Part shown: positions 1-7,805 of the stretch, in pieces
Layout of the letters: the number at the start of each line of letters is the position of its first letter
Numbering within the stretch: the stretch's first letter is position 1
NCBI RefSeq assembly: GCF_024359545.1
Contig: NZ_JAKQZG010000004.1
Coordinates: 310,001 to 374,000, forward strand
Reading direction: 5' to 3'
DNA: 64,000 bases
DNA from: Jiella marina
Lineage (GTDB): Bacteria > Pseudomonadota > Alphaproteobacteria > Rhizobiales > Rhizobiaceae
Translations under genes and position numbers: made by a program
Notes under the pieces: model-generated
What the model was told of the DNA's origin: nothing
Databases searched by the model: none
What the model saw: the letters and a program-made list of their open reading frames with translations, nothing else

Positions 1-1168
1 CGGCCAGCGCCGAAGCGGCGGTGATGCCCGGTACGATCGCGACCGGGATGCCTTCTCGCTTCAACTCCTTTAGCTCTTCGCCGGCACGACCGAACACCGA
101 GACGTCGCCGGATTTGAGCCGCACGACGCTCTTCCCCGCCTTGGCGAAATTGATCATCATGCGGTTGATGTCTTCCTGACGGCAGCTTTCGCGGGCCGCC
201 CGCTTGCCGACCATCATGCGCTTGGCTTCGCGCCGGGCGAGCTCCAGGATCGCATCCGAGACGAGGTCGTCGAACAGGATGACGTCCGCCGCCTGCAGCG
301 CGCGCACGGCCTTCAGGGTCAGGAGTTCGGCCTCGCCGGGGCCGGCGCCGACCAGCGTCACCTTGCCGAGGCGGGGCCCGTCTTCCGAAATCGGAGTGCT
401 GGCGATCTCGCCGATCAGACGGGCTGCGTCCCGGCCATCCTCGGCGTCCGGGGCGCGGGTCAGGAACGCCTTGTCGGTGAATCGCTCCCAGAAGCTCCGC
501 CGTTCGATGCCGGGAGACAGCCTGTCCATGACGCTCTGCCGCAGATCGGCGGCGAGCTGCGCCCAGCCGGCAAGCGCCGGCGGAAGCAGCGTCTCGATGC
601 GACGGCGAATCGCCTGGCCAAGAATGGGCGCGGCGCCGAAGGTCGAAATGCCGACCACGACGGGTGAACGGTTGACGATCGAGCCGAAGGCGAAGTCGCA
701 ATAAGCCGGTTTGTCGACGACATTGACCGGTACGCCAGCGTCTCGCGCGGCGCAGGCGAAGGCCTGACCCTCGGCTTCGCTCTCCGTCTCGAGGATCGCG
801 AGCGCAAAGCGCGGGCTATCAATGGAGAAGAGATCGATCGCCCAGGGCCGATCGTGGCGGCGGATTCGGCCGGCCTCGGGCTGCTCCTGCGTACCGATCT
901 CGGCCAGCAGCTCTTCCATCTCGCCGTCGAGTTCGTCGGCAGGAGCGTAGAGTTCGACCGCGGCGCCTGCAGCCGCCAGCATTTCGGCCTTCCAGGCCGC
1001 AGCCGCAGAGCCGCCGCCCATCAGAACCGGGCGACCCCTGATCGAGAAGAATACCGGAAGGACGGCAAGCGAACCCAGGCGGCGAGGGCGCGCAGCCATG
1101 GGCTTTCGCCCTTCCCTGGCTTCACGCGGCATTGTCGCCTCGAGCGGTCCGTTCGAGTTGGACGCCAT
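1..1168 (-). CDS. cysG: siroheme synthase CysG (C-terminus cut by window edge)
   Basis: Makes siroheme for sulfite/nitrite reductase: SAM-dependent methylation of uroporphyrinogen III to precorrin-2, then dehydrogenation and iron insertion. The visible 389 residues read in one frame to the left edge without a stop. An N-terminal Rossmann domain (GGGSAA near residue 45) is the dehydrogenase/ferrochelatase part. From about residue 232 comes the methyltransferase domain with VGAGPGEAELLTLKA and VVRLKSGDVSVFGRAGEE. I chose the ATG at 1168, preceded by AAGGGG at good spacing; in-frame ATGs at 1132 and 1099 are alternatives. The last part of the methyltransferase domain lies outside the window. Sulfur-assimilation genes commonly follow in rhizobia, but none can be seen here. 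Confidence 0.93.
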   Translation of the reverse strand, partial: MASNSNGPLEATMPREAREGRKPMAARPRRLGSLAVLPVFFSIRGRPVLMGGGSAAAAWKAEMLAAAGAAVELYAPADELDGEMEELLAEIGTQEQPEAGRIRRHDRPWAIDLFSIDSPRFALAILETESEAEGQAFACAARDAGVPVNVVDKPAYCDFAFGSIVNRSPVVVGISTFGAAPILGQAIRRRIETLLPPALAGWAQLAADLRQSVMDRLSPGIERRSFWERFTDKAFLTRAPDAEDGRDAARLIGEIASTPISEDGPRLGKVTLVGAGPGEAELLTLKAVRALQAADVILFDDLVSDAILELARREAKRMMVGKRAARESCRQEDINRMMINFAKAGKSVVRLKSGDVSVFGRAGEELKELKREGIPVAIVPGITAASALA

Positions 1169-1320
1169 CCATGTTCCCCTTGATCGCTGCGGCAGGAGGG
1201 AGAATTGATCTCTGTCCCATATGATAGGCGAGAAGGGATGCGCGATCCAAGGGCGTCGGGTGCTCAAGGGCGCGCACGAGGGGGAATTGTCGTCTCCCTC
1301 TCGTGCGGAATACGGAAAAA

Positions 1321-1869
1321 TCAGTCGAATATCTCTCCGGGATAGACACCCCAGATGTCTTCCTGCCGGACGAACCCGTCGCGGTTCGAGACGGTGATTT
1401 CGCACCAGCCCGATTCGCATTCCTGCACCTGGGTGACGACGCCCGGTTCCAGCCTTGCGGCCAGGGGGGCATCCACGGCCGGGCTCCGGTGGACGTCGAT
1501 CATCGTCGCCTTGCCCTTCAGCCAGGGCGCTGCGATCGAGGTGCGTTCGCCCGAGAGCAGCGAGTGGTACACCCAGCCCTCCGAGCCTTCCGAATCGCGG
1601 ATGCGGCGCCAGAGCTCGTATTCCTGGATGACTTCCACCGGCAGGCCCGGCTTCAGATAGAGCCAGGAAACGGCATATTGCCGGCCGGGCCCGACGCGAA
1701 CGTTGACGCGGCTGGCTTTCAGGCTCACGTATCGCGGCAGAGGCAGTTTCGAGACCGGGCCGGTCTCGACCGCGGCGGCGGGCAGTGGCAGGGCCGGGCT
1801 TGTGACGAGGGCCGCGATCATGGCCGCAAGGCATGAGCGAAGAATTCGACGAAACATTACGCGCAACAT
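1321..1869 (-). CDS. exported SH3-domain protein
   Basis: A 182-residue protein with an N-terminal signal-like segment (basic MFRRILR, then a hydrophobic Ala/Leu stretch ending near LPAAA). Two bacterial SH3-like repeats follow; the first carries ASRVNVRVGPGRQY, typical of the SH3_4/DUF1058 family, and the second resembles it (SGWCEITVSNRDGFV). Such proteins sit in the periplasm and are thought to bind cell-wall or protein ligands; the exact role is unknown. The ATG at 1869 is favoured over a longer frame to 1941 because it has a GGAG site 9 bases upstream and puts the signal peptide at the N-terminus. It is divergent from the dehydrogenase gene at 2099. Confidence 0.82.
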   Translation of the reverse strand: MLRVMFRRILRSCLAAMIAALVTSPALPLPAAAVETGPVSKLPLPRYVSLKASRVNVRVGPGRQYAVSWLYLKPGLPVEVIQEYELWRRIRDSEGSEGWVYHSLLSGERTSIAAPWLKGKATMIDVHRSPAVDAPLAARLEPGVVTQVQECESGWCEITVSNRDGFVRQEDIWGVYPGEIFD

Positions 1870-2098
1870 GACGATCAACTCCACCGATCGGCCGCGCAGT
1901 CGAAAGCGATCGCGGCCGGCGAAATGGCGGCGGGCCGACATTGTGCCGGGATGCGAGGCGCTTTTTTTCGCGCCGCTCGCTTGCTAGGAATGGCCGCCCA
2001 CCGAGTGTCCGAAAGGATCGGGCATTTGGGTTAACAAGCTCTTAGGCCGGGTCGGCGCCAGCCGGTCGTCACCGTCGAGCCGATCGGGGAGGGGACAG

Positions 2099-3100
2099 AT
2101 GGAAGAACGCAGGAAACCGCGCGTCATCCTGACCCGCAAGCTGCCGGAGCCGGTCGAAAACCGGATGCGCGAACTCTTTGACACGCGTGTCAACGAGACC
2201 GACCGGCCGATGACTCAGCCGGAACTCGTCGCGGCCGCCCGCGAGGCCGACGTGCTGGTCCCGACGGTGACGGATCGGATCGACCGTGCCGTCATCGACC
2301 AGGCCGGCGACCGGCTGAAGCTGATCGCCAATTACGGCAATGGCGTCGACAATATCGACGTCGAGGCGGCGCTCGCGCGCAATCTCTTCGTGACCAATAC
2401 GCCGAACGTCCTCAACGAGGACACGGCCGACATGACCATGGCGCTGATCCTGGCGGTGCCGCGCCGGCTGGTCGAAGGCGGCACACGGCTCGTCGGTGGC
2501 GGGCGCTGGCCCGGCTGGTCGCCCACCTGGATGCTCGGCCGGCGGATCTGGGGCAAGAAGCTCGGCATCGTCGGCATGGGCCGAATCGGCACCGCGGTGG
2601 CCCGGCGTGCCAAGGCATTCGGCCTCGAAATCCACTATCACAATCGCCGCCGCGTGAGCGCCAGGACGGAGGCGGACCTCGCCGCCACCTATTGGGAAAG
2701 CCTCGACCAGATGCTGGCGCGCATGGACATCATCTCGGTGAACTGTCCCTACACGCCGGCGACCTTCCATCTCCTGTCGGCGCGGCGGCTTGCTCTGGTC
2801 CAGCCGCATGCGTTCATCGTCAATACGGCGCGCGGCGAGATCATCGACGAAAAGGCGATGGTGGCCGCGATCGAGGCAGGCAAGATCGCCGGCGCCGGTC
2901 TCGACGTGTTCGAAGAAGAGCCGACCGCTTCGCGCAAGCTGCTGCGGCTGGCCGAAGACAACCGCGTCGTGCTTCTGCCGCACATGGGCTCGGCGACGCT
3001 GGAGGGGCGGATCGAGATGGGCGAGAAGGTCATCATCAACATCCGCACGCTGATGGACGGCCACCGTCCGCCGGACCGGATTCTGCCGGGCAGCTACTGA
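2099..3100 (+). CDS. D-2-hydroxyacid dehydrogenase (glyoxylate/hydroxypyruvate reductase type)
   Basis: NAD(P)-dependent reduction of 2-keto acids such as glyoxylate or hydroxypyruvate. At 333 residues it matches the family length. The dinucleotide motif GMGRIG is at residues 159-164. The catalytic triad is present: Arg245 in NTARGEIID, Glu274 in DVFEEEP, His295 in LLPHMGSAT. The ATG at 2099 follows GGAGGGG, an excellent ribosome-binding site. Overall it resembles the alphaproteobacterial GyaR/GhrB group, but substrate choice between glyoxylate, hydroxypyruvate and other keto acids cannot be settled from sequence. It stands alone, divergent from the SH3 gene and followed by a tRNA on the opposite strand. 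Confidence 0.9.
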   Translation: MEERRKPRVILTRKLPEPVENRMRELFDTRVNETDRPMTQPELVAAAREADVLVPTVTDRIDRAVIDQAGDRLKLIANYGNGVDNIDVEAALARNLFVTNTPNVLNEDTADMTMALILAVPRRLVEGGTRLVGGGRWPGWSPTWMLGRRIWGKKLGIVGMGRIGTAVARRAKAFGLEIHYHNRRRVSARTEADLAATYWESLDQMLARMDIISVNCPYTPATFHLLSARRLALVQPHAFIVNTARGEIIDEKAMVAAIEAGKIAGAGLDVFEEEPTASRKLLRLAEDNRVVLLPHMGSATLEGRIEMGEKVIINIRTLMDGHRPPDRILPGSY

Positions 3101-3277
3101 CCGCAACGCTCACTGCGTGAGATCAAGCAGCGGTTCGTCGGCAGCCTGCCGCCTCTCGCGACATGCACATCGAGATGAGACTCCCGTTCCTTGCAAGATT
3201 GTGGCAAGACGAGCGGCTCGGCGGCGCTCATACAGCTGCGGCCTTCACGGCGCTTGAGTGTTTGTGGGAGTTGTCGA

Positions 3278-3352
3278 TGGTGGGCGTGACAGGGATTGAA
3301 CCTGTGACCCCTTCGATGTCAACGAAGTGCTCTCCCGCTGAGCTACACGCCC
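3278..3352 (-). tRNA. tRNA-Val (GAC)
   Basis: Read on the minus strand this is a complete cloverleaf of 75 nt including an encoded CCA (3278-3280). The acceptor stem GGGCGTG (3346-3352) pairs with CACGCCC (3282-3288), with discriminator A. The D-arm carries AGCTCAGCGGGAGAGC. The anticodon stem CTTCG/CGAAG closes a TTGACAT loop giving anticodon GAC, hence valine. The T-arm contains GGTTCAATCC. No integrase or element lies next to it. Confidence 0.97.
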
Positions 3353-3468
3353 CTTCGACGGAGCGGCATAGACCACAGGTCGGATCGCGGCGTCAATAGG
3401 GAAATCCACTTTGTCGCGCTGCCATGGCGATCGGCTTGAATTCGTGGGTCTTTCTGCCGCCAGGCAAC

Positions 3469-3497
3469 AAAAAACGGCCGCTTCAGGGGAAGCGACC
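3469..3497 (-). terminator. intrinsic terminator of cpdR
   Basis: On the minus strand a 9-bp stem GGTCGCTTC/GAAGCGGCC with a 4-nt loop is followed by GTTTTTT. It lies about 65 bases after the cpdR stop. Confidence 0.85.
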
Positions 3498-3560
3498 GCT
3501 CATGTCTTTCAGATGTCGGCCGAGCGCTTCGGGCGCTCTTGGCCGGTAAAGCCGACGGCG

Positions 3561-3926
3561 TCAGGCCGCGTCTTCGAGAATCTTGCCGACCTCGTCCACG
3601 AGTTCGCGCAGATGGAACGGCTTCGACAGGATCTTGGCGTTCTTCGGCGTCTTCGAATCGGGGTTGAGGGCAACGGCCGCGAAGCCGGTGATGAACATCA
3701 CCTTGAGATCGGGATCCAGTTCCGTCGCGCGGCGCGCCAGCTCGATTCCGTCCATCTCGGGCATGACGATATCGGTCAGGAGCAACGAAAACGGCTCCTC
3801 ACGAAGACGTTCATAGGCGCTGCCGCCATTGTCATACGCGACCACTTCATAGCCGGCCCTTTCCAGCGCCTTAGCCAGAAAGCGGCGCATGTCGTTGTCG
3901 TCTTCGGCAAGCAGTATCTTCGACAT
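3561..3926 (-). CDS. cpdR: CpdR single-domain response regulator
   Basis: A 121-residue receiver domain with no output domain, closely matching the alphaproteobacterial CpdR type. Acidic residues DD (9-10), the phosphoacceptor Asp52 (LLTDIVMPEMDG), Thr in FITG and Lys in LSKPFHL are all present. In Caulobacter, unphosphorylated CpdR brings ClpXP to the pole and primes degradation of cell-cycle proteins; phosphorylation through the CckA-ChpT relay switches it off. The C-terminus ends in Ala-Ala, which in Caulobacter CpdR is a ClpXP degradation signal. It is transcribed divergently from the N-formylglutamate amidohydrolase and ends at a clear intrinsic terminator. Confidence 0.95.
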   Translation of the reverse strand: MSKILLAEDDNDMRRFLAKALERAGYEVVAYDNGGSAYERLREEPFSLLLTDIVMPEMDGIELARRATELDPDLKVMFITGFAAVALNPDSKTPKNAKILSKPFHLRELVDEVGKILEDAA

Positions 3927-4080
3927 TCTGAAAATCCGAATTCGCCGGGCGTCGAAGCCCTGGCTGGTCGTTCATCCTTACACCAATTTCATAGCAGATC
4001 GGACCAATATTTTCTAAAAGGAATTGGCGGTCTTCGGGCAACAGCCCTAATTTTCCGTCGGAGCGAAGGAAGGGATCAGA

Positions 4081-4980
4081 TTGGCGAGAGTTCCGACACT
4101 GAAGACCAGCAATGGCGTGGTGCCGGCGTTTGAGATCGTCGAGCCGAAGGAACACAGCATCCCCTTCGTGTTCTGTTCCCCGCATAGTGGCCGAGACTAT
4201 CCCGTCGACCTGATGAGCGAGACACGGCTTTGCCGTGATTCGATCCGTCGCTCCGAGGATCTCTTCGTCGATCAGCTCTTCGCGCTTGCCACAGAGCATG
4301 GCGCGCCAGTCCTCAGGGCGCGGTTTCCCCGGGCCTATCTCGACGTCAATCGCGAGCCGTTCGAACTCGATCCCAACATGTTCGACGCGACGCTGCCCAG
4401 CTTCGTGAACACCAGTTCGCTCCGCGTCGCAGGCGGGCTCGGTACGATCCCACGGATCGTTGCGGAGAACGAGGAGATCTACCATTCGCGGCTTTCCGTG
4501 CCTGACGGTCTGCGGCGGATCGAGGATATCTACCGTCCCTTTCATGCCGCGCTGGAGCGGCTCCTCTATCGCACTCGGGACCGCTTCGGCTTCGCCATCC
4601 TCATCGATTGCCATTCCATGCCGTCGAGCGTTCGCGCCCTGCCGGGCGGGCGGCGGCCCGACATGGTCATCGGTGATCGATACGGGACCAGCGCGTCCAG
4701 CCGCTTCGTTTCCATGGCGACCGCGCATCTGTCCGCCTTCGGTTTCGACGTCGCCCGGAACAAGCCCTACGCCGGGGGCTACATCACCGAGAATTACGGA
4801 CGCCCGCCGATCGATCTTCACGCCATGCAGATCGAGATCAATCGCGGTCTTTATGCGGATGAAAGGGCGTTCCGGCCCCATGAGGGCTTCGTCCGGCTGC
4901 GGCACCAGCTGGGCCAGTTCGTCGAACGGTTCGCTGCCGACGTCGAAGCCGACTACTCCCGGCCTGCCGCTGCCGAGTGA
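4081..4980 (+). CDS. N-formylglutamate amidohydrolase family protein
   Basis: A 299-residue member of the family that hydrolyses N-formyl-L-glutamate to glutamate and formate, the last step of one histidine-degradation route. Family landmarks include FCSPHSGRDYP near the start, RAYLDVNREPFELDP, LIDCHSMPS, and MQIEINRGLY near the end; the His and Glu residues of these blocks probably bind zinc. The start is TTG at 4081, with AGGAAGGG about 8 bases upstream; no suitable ATG precedes the conserved N-terminal block. No other hut genes are nearby, so the physiological substrate may differ from histidine-derived formylglutamate. Confidence 0.88.
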   Translation: MARVPTLKTSNGVVPAFEIVEPKEHSIPFVFCSPHSGRDYPVDLMSETRLCRDSIRRSEDLFVDQLFALATEHGAPVLRARFPRAYLDVNREPFELDPNMFDATLPSFVNTSSLRVAGGLGTIPRIVAENEEIYHSRLSVPDGLRRIEDIYRPFHAALERLLYRTRDRFGFAILIDCHSMPSSVRALPGGRRPDMVIGDRYGTSASSRFVSMATAHLSAFGFDVARNKPYAGGYITENYGRPPIDLHAMQIEINRGLYADERAFRPHEGFVRLRHQLGQFVERFAADVEADYSRPAAAE

Positions 4981-5037
4981 CGCGGAGCGCGGTCGGTGGC
5001 TTTCCCGGCGCGACATCTTCCCGGAAACGGCTGCCCG

Positions 5038-5120
5038 AAAAAAAGAACCGCACTGTTCGCACAGCGCGGTCTTAAGTCTAGGGAGGAAACGCCCATAAGG
5101 GCAGCGGCAACCGATGCCGC
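5038..5120 (-). ncRNA. suhB/mmgR-like (alpha-r8 family) small RNA
   Basis: On the minus strand, just beyond a promoter-like pair, lies a compact RNA of about 80 nt. It has a short 5' stem (GCCC..GGGC), an exposed TTTCCTCCC anti-Shine-Dalgarno-like segment, and an intrinsic terminator with stem ACCGCGCTGT/ACAGTGCGGT, loop GCGA and a tail of T residues (5038-5044). This architecture, the CCUCCC loop and the position beside an inositol-monophosphatase-family gene match the rhizobial suhB RNA motif, represented in Sinorhizobium by MmgR, a 77-nt sRNA affecting polyhydroxybutyrate storage. Family assignment is from memory of its structure, not a covariance search; ends are estimated from the promoter spacing. 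Confidence 0.72.
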
Positions 5121-5126
5121 ACTGCA

Positions 5127-5155
5127 AAACTATGCTGCGACGCCAAATCTGTCAA
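5127..5155 (-). promoter_or_regulatory. sigma-70-type promoter of the suhB/mmgR-like sRNA
   Basis: Minus strand: perfect TTGACA (5150-5155), 17-nt spacer, TAGTTT (5127-5132), which would start transcription close to 5120. It faces away from the HisN-type gene. Confidence 0.65.
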
Positions 5156-5231
5156 TGGCGATGATCATTCGCTAAGCATTTTTTTGTCGTGTCTTTGTGA
5201 GGGCAGCAGCGCTTTCGAACCGGGGGTCGAT

Positions 5232-6014
5232 GTGAACGCCGAACCTGATGCTGAATTTCTGATGCGGCTGGCCGATGCCGCCGATGCCGAGACCTTGCCG
5301 CGCTTTCGCGCCGGGGGTGGGATCCACAACAAAATCGAGGGGGAGGGCTTCGACCCGGTCACCGAGGCGGACCGAGCGGCCGAACGCGCAATCGTGTCGG
5401 CCATCGGCGCCCGATTTCCCGATCATGCCATCCTCGGCGAGGAGTTCGGGTCGACCGGCGGCGGGGACCGGGAATGGATCATCGATCCGATCGACGGCAC
5501 CCGCGCCTTCATCACCGGTATCCCGGTCTGGGGCACGCTGATCGGCTATTACGTCGCCGGCCGCGCCCGGCTCGGCATCATGTCGCAACCCTTTACGGGC
5601 GAGCGCTTCTATGCCGACGGGACCGCGACCTTCGCGAGCCGCGCAGGTCAGCTGCCGCAGCCGTTACAGGTGCGCAAGACGACCGAACTTGGTGACGCCG
5701 TCCTGTTCAGCACCTCGCCGCGCCTTTTCGAAGGCTCGATGCTCGACCGCTTCGAGGCTTTGGAAGATGCGGCCCGACTGACGCGCTTCGGGACCGACTG
5801 CTATGCCTTCGCCATGCTGGCGTCCGGCCATGTGGATCTGGTGGTGGAATCCGGCCTCAAGCCCTACGATATCGCCGCTCTGATCCCGCTGGTCGAACAG
5901 GCGGGCGGCGTGGTAGCGACCTTCTCTGGCGATCGACCGGAGCGTGGAGGCGATGTCATCGCAGCAGCAACACCGGAACTGCTGGAAGCGGCGTCCGCTA
6001 TTCTGACGGAGTGA
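5232..6014 (+). CDS. inositol monophosphatase family protein (HisN histidinol-phosphatase type)
   Basis: Mg2+-dependent, Li+-sensitive-type phosphatase fold. Motifs: GEEFG, WIIDPIDGTRAFITG (metal-binding DPIDGT), and the distal LVVESGLKPYDIAALIPLVEQAGG block. The phrase ADAADAETLPRFR near the start is typical of the HisN-type histidinol-phosphatases of Actinobacteria and Rhizobiales, so histidine biosynthesis is likely, though inositol or other phosphate monoesters are possible. I place the start at GTG 5232, with GGGGG just upstream; a longer frame to TTG 5184 would add 16 unconserved residues. The upstream region carries the divergent suhB/mmgR-like sRNA, a conserved neighbour in this order. 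Confidence 0.87.
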   Translation: MNAEPDAEFLMRLADAADAETLPRFRAGGGIHNKIEGEGFDPVTEADRAAERAIVSAIGARFPDHAILGEEFGSTGGGDREWIIDPIDGTRAFITGIPVWGTLIGYYVAGRARLGIMSQPFTGERFYADGTATFASRAGQLPQPLQVRKTTELGDAVLFSTSPRLFEGSMLDRFEALEDAARLTRFGTDCYAFAMLASGHVDLVVESGLKPYDIAALIPLVEQAGGVVATFSGDRPERGGDVIAAATPELLEAASAILTE

Positions 6015-6060
6015 TTGCAGCAGGGAAGGCTGCGGTCCCCATTGGTTGAGACCTTCGCTT

Positions 6061-7047
6061 TCAGGCCGCCACCGGCAGGCTGCCGGAGACATAGGCGTCG
6101 AAGGCTTCGAGCGCCTGTTCGCGAAACCGGTCGGCCTCCTGCAGCAATTCGTGCCGGGCAAGCGGGATCGTCACGCTGGAGCCGCAGCGCATGCGCCAGG
6201 CCAGCCTTTCGATCGCCTGCGTCGAGACGACGCTGTCCCCGCCCGCGGTGACGAAGAGCGTCGGGACGGACAGCCGCGCGATCTCGCGCGAGCTTTCGAG
6301 CCGGCGCATCGCCCCGGTGACGGCGGCAAGCCAGGAGACGGTCGGGCTACCCAGGAACAGGTCCGGCGCGGCCTGGGCCAGCCGCCGATTCCGCTCGAAG
6401 CGTTCGCCGTCCGAGGTGAGGGGATTGTCGGCGGGATTGGGGATCTTGCCGGGGATGGCGCGGCGGATCGGGCTCCGCCCGAAGCCGGTCCAGGAGGCGA
6501 GACGGGCGAGCCGGTGAACCGTCTTCAGACCGGGTCGCTCGCGCACGAAGCCAAGGAGTGGCGCGCAAAGAACCATGCACTCGATGGAGTTGGCGAGGCG
6601 TGTCGCGCCGTGGAGTGCGATCAGCCCGCCCATGGAATGGCCGAGCACGACGTAGGGGCCGCGGCAATCGGGCAGTACGACGTCCTGAAGGATGCATTCG
6701 AGGTCGAGAAGATACTGGCCGAAATGGCGCACATGGCCGAGGGATCGGCGACGGATCAGTCGCTCCGATCCGCCCTGGCCGCGCCAGTCGAAGGTCGCGA
6801 CCGAAAAGCCGCGGCGGTTCAAATCGCTGATCGTCTCGAAATATTTCTCGATCGATTCATTGCGGCCCTGGAGAATCAGAACAGTGCCGCGCGACCGGTT
6901 GGGCAGATTGGATACCGCATGGCGAAGCCGACGCCCGTCCGAGGTCTTCAGCGTCCCGACGACGAGGCTCTCGGGCGCAGGATTGCCGGGGATCTCGACA
7001 AGTCGCGGCCTATCTTCGGTATCGGTCATCGCAGGCAGCGAATTCAT
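6061..7047 (-). CDS. alpha/beta hydrolase (lysophospholipase-like)
   Basis: A 328-residue serine hydrolase of the Hydrolase_4 (PldB, monoacylglycerol lipase) group. Landmarks: TVLILQGRNESIEKYFE near residue 54, DWRGQGGSERL, the nucleophile elbow GHSMGG near residue 134, a later Asp in VTAGGDSVVS, and the C-terminal His in LARHELLQE, forming a complete Ser-Asp-His triad. No signal peptide is apparent, so it is probably cytoplasmic or membrane-associated. The ATG at 7047 has CGGAG 7 bases upstream. It converges with the HisN-type gene. Substrate is inferred only from the family: lysophospholipids or monoglycerides. Confidence 0.85.
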   Translation of the reverse strand: MNSLPAMTDTEDRPRLVEIPGNPAPESLVVGTLKTSDGRRLRHAVSNLPNRSRGTVLILQGRNESIEKYFETISDLNRRGFSVATFDWRGQGGSERLIRRRSLGHVRHFGQYLLDLECILQDVVLPDCRGPYVVLGHSMGGLIALHGATRLANSIECMVLCAPLLGFVRERPGLKTVHRLARLASWTGFGRSPIRRAIPGKIPNPADNPLTSDGERFERNRRLAQAAPDLFLGSPTVSWLAAVTGAMRRLESSREIARLSVPTLFVTAGGDSVVSTQAIERLAWRMRCGSSVTIPLARHELLQEADRFREQALEAFDAYVSGSLPVAA

Positions 7048-7193
7048 GGTGTGACTCCGAGGCGGCCGAATGTTCCGGCCGCCTCTTTGATCGAAACTGA
7101 CATTCTACCCTTATCGTCCTGCCGAAGCCTATTGCCAGAGTGGCCGCTTCGCCTCGAGCGCTTCGGTCGAAATCGCGAGCGTCGGGAGCCCGC

Positions 7194-7661
7194 TCAGGCC
7201 TGCGCCGGCGCGCCGCTTTCCGCCGCTTCGACTTCCTTGGCGAAATTGTCGAAGAACTGGCCGGCGAGCTTCTTGGCACTGGAATCGATCAGGCGGCCGC
7301 CGAGCTGGGCAAGCTTGCCGCCCACCTGCGCCTTGACGTCGTAAGTCAGAACGGTTTCCGCGCCGTCTTCCTCCAGATGCACGTCCGCGCCGCCCTTGGC
7401 GAAGCCGGCGACGCCGCCCTTGCCCTCGCCGACGATCGAATAGCTCACCGGGGCATTGATGTTCTCAAGGCGAACCTCGCCGTTGAACTTGGCCTTCACC
7501 GGCCCGACCTTGGCGACCACCGTCGCCTTCATCTCGTTCTCGCCGGTCTTTTCCAGTTCCTCGCAGCCGGGAATGCAGCGTTTCAGCACCTCCGGGTCGT
7601 TGAGCTTCGCCCACACGGTTTCGCGGCTGGCCGGCAGCCGGTGTTCGCCCTTCAGATCCAT
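7194..7661 (-). CDS. CoxG-like SRPBCC carbon monoxide dehydrogenase subunit G family protein
   Basis: A 155-residue START-like (SRPBCC) protein matching the CoxG family from end to end, with the signature CIPGCEELEK, VKAKFNGEV and QVGGKLAQLGGRL. In Oligotropha, CoxG helps anchor CO dehydrogenase to the membrane; most homologues occur near molybdenum hydroxylases. Here no cox genes are in sight, so it is probably a solitary paralogue of unknown function. ATG 7661 has GGGAGGA upstream. It is divergent from the methyltransferase gene at 7806. Confidence 0.88.
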   Translation of the reverse strand: MDLKGEHRLPASRETVWAKLNDPEVLKRCIPGCEELEKTGENEMKATVVAKVGPVKAKFNGEVRLENINAPVSYSIVGEGKGGVAGFAKGGADVHLEEDGAETVLTYDVKAQVGGKLAQLGGRLIDSSAKKLAGQFFDNFAKEVEAAESGAPAQA

Positions 7662-7805
7662 GTCTCGTCCTCCCGGTTCGATCCGGCCGCCCCTGCGGCC
7701 GCTTCAGTTTGGCGGCTCTCTAACTTGACGGTTTTGCGGCTTTTGCCAAGGCGAAAGAGAACCGCTAGAGAGCGAATTCGATCACACAAGGGCAGGAGAG
7801 TCGCC

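Noticed and set aside
2069-3106. 345-codon minus-strand open frame opposite the 2-hydroxyacid dehydrogenase
   Set aside because: Composition typical of an antisense shadow (His/Arg/Asp-rich) and the plus strand is a textbook dehydrogenase.
3278-3352. tRNA-Val as an integration site of a genomic island
   Set aside because: No integrase and no repeated tRNA 3' fragment nearby; flanking genes are core alphaproteobacterial genes.
7140-7805. N-terminal extension of the rRNA methyltransferase reading back to 7140
   Set aside because: That part runs antisense through the coxG-like gene; a TTG at 7806 with a good ribosome-binding site gives the normal family length.
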